15,368 nt of DNA. Origin: an uncultured Veillonella sp. (GTDB lineage Bacteria > Bacillota > Negativicutes > Veillonellales > Veillonellaceae). The stretch is taken from positions 1-15,368 of the forward strand of contig NZ_CAJLUB010000032.1 of the NCBI RefSeq assembly GCF_905209685.1. The letters are read 5' to 3'. Below are positions 13,466 through 15,368 of the stretch, one piece after another. Positions within the stretch are counted from its first letter, which is position 1. Each line of letters starts with the position of its first letter. The translations under genes and the position numbers were made by a program. The notes below the pieces were generated by a model. The model saw nothing but the letters and a program-made list of their open reading frames with translations, did no database searches and was not told the origin of the DNA.

Positions 13466-15082
13466 TTACGAAAGACCATCGTTTTTCTTACGTCTAATAA
13501 AGCCTAATTGCTCCATACGCTTCGTCAATTCATTATAGAATGCTTCCGCCATGGCATTTTGATGTTTACCAGTTTGGGCCTTATCAGCGCTAAAGAGAGA
13601 ATCTTTAATCTTCTTAATCATAGTAGACTTGGCTTTAGGCTTATTCAATAATTCCATGAACAATAAATCTTCTTCAGAAATATCACCAACAGCGTCATTG
13701 AACATATTTGCACCATAAATATATTCACTACCACCATCAGCAATAGCTTTTACAAAGTTTGTAAAACGAGCTGGTACATAGGATAAGCCCTCCATATATT
13801 CCTGTTTATCAGGGAATGTTTTATAGAATCGAATACCACCGCGTACCATATGTTCAACGATAGCTTTATATAAACTACATACAGCTGGTTCTAAGTCATC
13901 TTCAGATGCATTAGCAGTATCATGAGCAGCTTTTAAAATGGCAAGGGCTTCGATCATATTGAAAGTGCCCCCATCTTTAATGAGCGCTTGGAATGTATCT
14001 CGTACAAGCTCATTTTCAAACATTTTTAATGCTTCTTCATCAAAGAGGATTTGGAATACAAAACTATTTACGATAGACCGTACAGGTACTGTATTCACCT
14101 TATCTGGATTAGCTACATCATAGCTAATATCCTTTGCAGCACTTGCTTTACAGATAATAGACTTGCGGAATGTTGTATCAAGCATAAAGTCTAAATATTG
14201 TTCTTGGTCCGCTTGGCTATTAGGAGCCAATTTTTCAAGTTTATCGGCGATGCTGTCATCATAGGTACGAACCATGGACAATGTCAAATCTGCGTCACAT
14301 ACATATGTAAGATTGTGAGCTTTCAAATGATCATTGAATTGATAGAAGTAACATGGATCATTATGAGGCTCTAAATGGTCATGACCTACATAATAATCAT
14401 CCTTTTGCATAACAGAACGCAAAGCGCCTAAGAATTTACTATTACGTTCCTTAAGGTTGTCATAATTAAGAATTTGAGAACCTACTAAGCTGCCCACAGT
14501 TTTACCGCGCAACACCTTTTCCTTGTGCGTTAATTCATCATGTCCACGATTAGCAAATAGCATGAGCTGACGAACCTCTTCCATCGTATGCCAACCTGGA
14601 TATGTATTATAGGATACATATGCAATGCCATTATCAGCCAAATGATGAGATATAATATCAAGCAACTTATCCTTCATTTCATCGCTAATCCAAGAGTAAA
14701 AACCATGAGCGATAATGTAATCAAAGGTTCCTAAGGTCTCATCAAAGTTCATAATATCCCCTTGAATTAGAGATACATTATCCAACTTAGCATCACTAAT
14801 AATTTTGTTTCCCTTCTCTACTTGATCTTGAGAAAGCTCTATACCTACAAAGGTCGCTTCTGGATTATGTACAGCTTGAGAAATAATATTTCCACCATAG
14901 GTAGCACCTAATTCAAGGACACGAGCTGTCTTTGCAGGCGGAGTATTAAGACCTACAAGTGTACCATACGCTTCTAAATACGCAGGTGTTGTAAATGGAA
15001 ATGGATAGGATTTATAGCCTAACTCTTTATATATTGTTTGTTGCATATCATCTGTTGTGATCTGTTGGTTATCCTTAGCCAT
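13466..15082 (-). CDS. Class I SAM methyltransferase with methyltransferase-regulatory domain (PKMT-like)
   Basis: A 538-residue protein from ATG at 15082. A GTG two codons upstream overlaps the Shine-Dalgarno AGAGG (15092-15088), which is 5 nt from this ATG, so the ATG is chosen. An N-terminal Rossmann methyltransferase domain shows motif I VLELGATYGGN (55-65), the acidic ribose-binding Glu82 in FVGIELS, motif II QGDI (107-110), FDYIIAHGFYSWI (120-132) and AYVSYNTYPGW (154-164). A regulatory domain (MethyTransf_Reg) follows at about 225-310 with HDHLEPHNDPCYFYQF. The C-terminal 200 residues are helical. Motif I has ATYGGN where most members have CGxGGN. The closest known plan is the rickettsial protein-lysine methyltransferase group that modifies outer-membrane proteins; by analogy the target may be a surface protein, but this is inference. 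It stands alone with its own promoter and terminator. Confidence 0.85.
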   Translation of the reverse strand: MAKDNQQITTDDMQQTIYKELGYKSYPFPFTTPAYLEAYGTLVGLNTPPAKTARVLELGATYGGNIISQAVHNPEATFVGIELSQDQVEKGNKIISDAKLDNVSLIQGDIMNFDETLGTFDYIIAHGFYSWISDEMKDKLLDIISHHLADNGIAYVSYNTYPGWHTMEEVRQLMLFANRGHDELTHKEKVLRGKTVGSLVGSQILNYDNLKERNSKFLGALRSVMQKDDYYVGHDHLEPHNDPCYFYQFNDHLKAHNLTYVCDADLTLSMVRTYDDSIADKLEKLAPNSQADQEQYLDFMLDTTFRKSIICKASAAKDISYDVANPDKVNTVPVRSIVNSFVFQILFDEEALKMFENELVRDTFQALIKDGGTFNMIEALAILKAAHDTANASEDDLEPAVCSLYKAIVEHMVRGGIRFYKTFPDKQEYMEGLSYVPARFTNFVKAIADGGSEYIYGANMFNDAVGDISEEDLLFMELLNKPKAKSTMIKKIKDSLFSADKAQTGKHQNAMAEAFYNELTKRMEQLGFIRRKKNDGLS

Positions 15083-15134
15083 AAGCACCTCTATATTACG
15101 ATTAAAATTACCTAGTTATCTATCAATGTAACAA

Positions 15135-15159
15135 TGCAATATACTTACGTATAACTGCA
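15135..15159 (-). promoter_or_regulatory. Imperfect palindrome in the leader of the methyltransferase gene
   Basis: TGCAATATAC (15135-15144) faces GTATAACTGCA (15149-15159) across 4 nt, with imperfect pairing near the outer TGCA arms. It lies just downstream of the -10 box, so it may be an operator or a leader hairpin. Confidence 0.3.
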
Positions 15160-15171
15160 TAACTATCTAAT

Positions 15172-15180
15172 ATTATATCA
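15172..15180 (-). promoter_or_regulatory. Extended -10 promoter of the methyltransferase gene
   Basis: The minus strand reads TGATATAAT (15180-15172), a perfect -10 with the TGn extension. No clear -35 lies upstream. The leader would be about 85 nt. Confidence 0.5.
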
Positions 15181-15297
15181 AATTCCTAATATATTACCTA
15201 TGGTAAAAGCATTAGTAACATAGGAATAACAGATTCATGACGTGCCCCTATTAATGTAAGATAGACTCAAACATATGGAAGATATAATTTTATATAC

Positions 15298-15315
15298 AAA
15301 AGAGGCACCCTCGAG
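15298..15315 (-). terminator. Left half of a terminator hairpin, apparently interrupted
   Basis: AAAA followed by GAGGCACC and CTCGAG looks like one arm and loop of a terminator whose other arm should be GGTGCCTC plus T. That second arm is absent; instead the sequence changes at 15316 into the putative IS end. On the minus strand the surviving part reads as a descending arm followed by TTTTG. It would have ended a minus-strand gene to the right of the window. Confidence 0.35.
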
Positions 15316-15368
15316 TGATATGTACCCCCTTTACTGGACAACCAGTAAAGGGGGTATTTTCATGAGAT
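15316..15368 (+). mobile_element. Putative left end of an insertion sequence (IS3-like?), cut by the window edge
   Basis: From about 15316 the sequence reads TGATATGTACCCCCTTTACT and leads within 46 nt to an ATG at 15362 (first codons ATG AGA). IS3-family elements begin with TG, often have ACCCCC-type ends, and start their first ORF close to the end. AAGGGGG (15348-15354) lies 7 nt before the ATG as a likely ribosome binding site. The preceding DNA looks like half a terminator, as if an element had jumped into it. The transposase is not in the window, so the family is only a guess. Confidence 0.35.
15323..15356 (+). repeat. Perfect 15-bp hairpin covering a probable ribosome binding site
   Basis: TACCCCCTTTACTGG (15323-15337) pairs perfectly with 15342-15356 around the loop ACAA. 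The right arm contains the AAGGGGG ribosome binding site of the ORF starting at 15362, so an RNA begun further left would hide it. The TTTTC after the stem could also let it act as a terminator. Confidence 0.6.

Noticed and set aside
15323..15360. The strong hairpin near the right edge as a plain terminator.
   Set aside because: No + strand gene ends upstream of it within the window, and an ATG with a ribosome binding site in the right arm follows at once. Some terminator activity cannot be excluded.

Overview
The window looks like chromosomal DNA of a low- to mid-GC, Firmicutes-type bacterium. AGGAGG-type ribosome binding sites, extended -10 promoters, and the styles of PutP, RecQ and Tex point to this. 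My best guess is a member of the Negativicutes such as Veillonella. That guess rests on overall gene style only; no marker gene in the window proves it.

Layout. The left edge (1-206) is the 3' end of an IS200/IS605-type TnpA gene followed by the hairpin-rich right end of that element. Next comes an AT-rich accessory block on the minus strand (310-2640). It holds a protein made of two YezG/DUF600-like immunity domains, a short broken piece of a DNA/RNA non-specific endonuclease toxin lying directly in frame upstream of it, and a 360-residue protein with a degenerate formylglycine-generating-enzyme (FGE/SUMF1) domain. This reads as a remnant of a polymorphic-toxin immunity locus, in the manner of the B. 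subtilis YeeF/YezG pair.

The centre is conserved housekeeping DNA. An aldehyde dehydrogenase gene (2699-4183) has its own promoter and terminator. Then recQ, thyA, folA and tex follow one another on the minus strand (10202 down to 4464). No terminator is visible between them; folA and tex overlap by ATGA, and the thyA-folA gap is filled by 28-bp repeats derived from the end of thyA. A strong terminator closes tex. The set joins thymidylate and tetrahydrofolate synthesis to DNA repair and an RNA-binding transcription factor.

The right part holds putP (sodium/proline symporter, + strand), divergent from recQ across a 323-bp control region. That region carries two perfect ACGAAATTTCGT palindromes exactly 21 bp apart. 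putP converges on a WYL-domain regulator through a shared bidirectional terminator. A class I methyltransferase with a methyltransferase-regulatory domain (PKMT-like) follows. The last 60 bp look like the left end of another insertion sequence (probably IS3-like) that has cut a terminator hairpin in half. A 15-bp perfect stem there covers the probable ribosome binding site of its first ORF.

The points most worth following are the toxin remnant/immunity fusion, the thyA-derived repeat array, the twin palindromes between recQ and putP, the Asn/Arg-rich tail of Tex, and the IS end at the right edge. No rRNA, tRNA, CRISPR array or recognisable riboswitch was seen.
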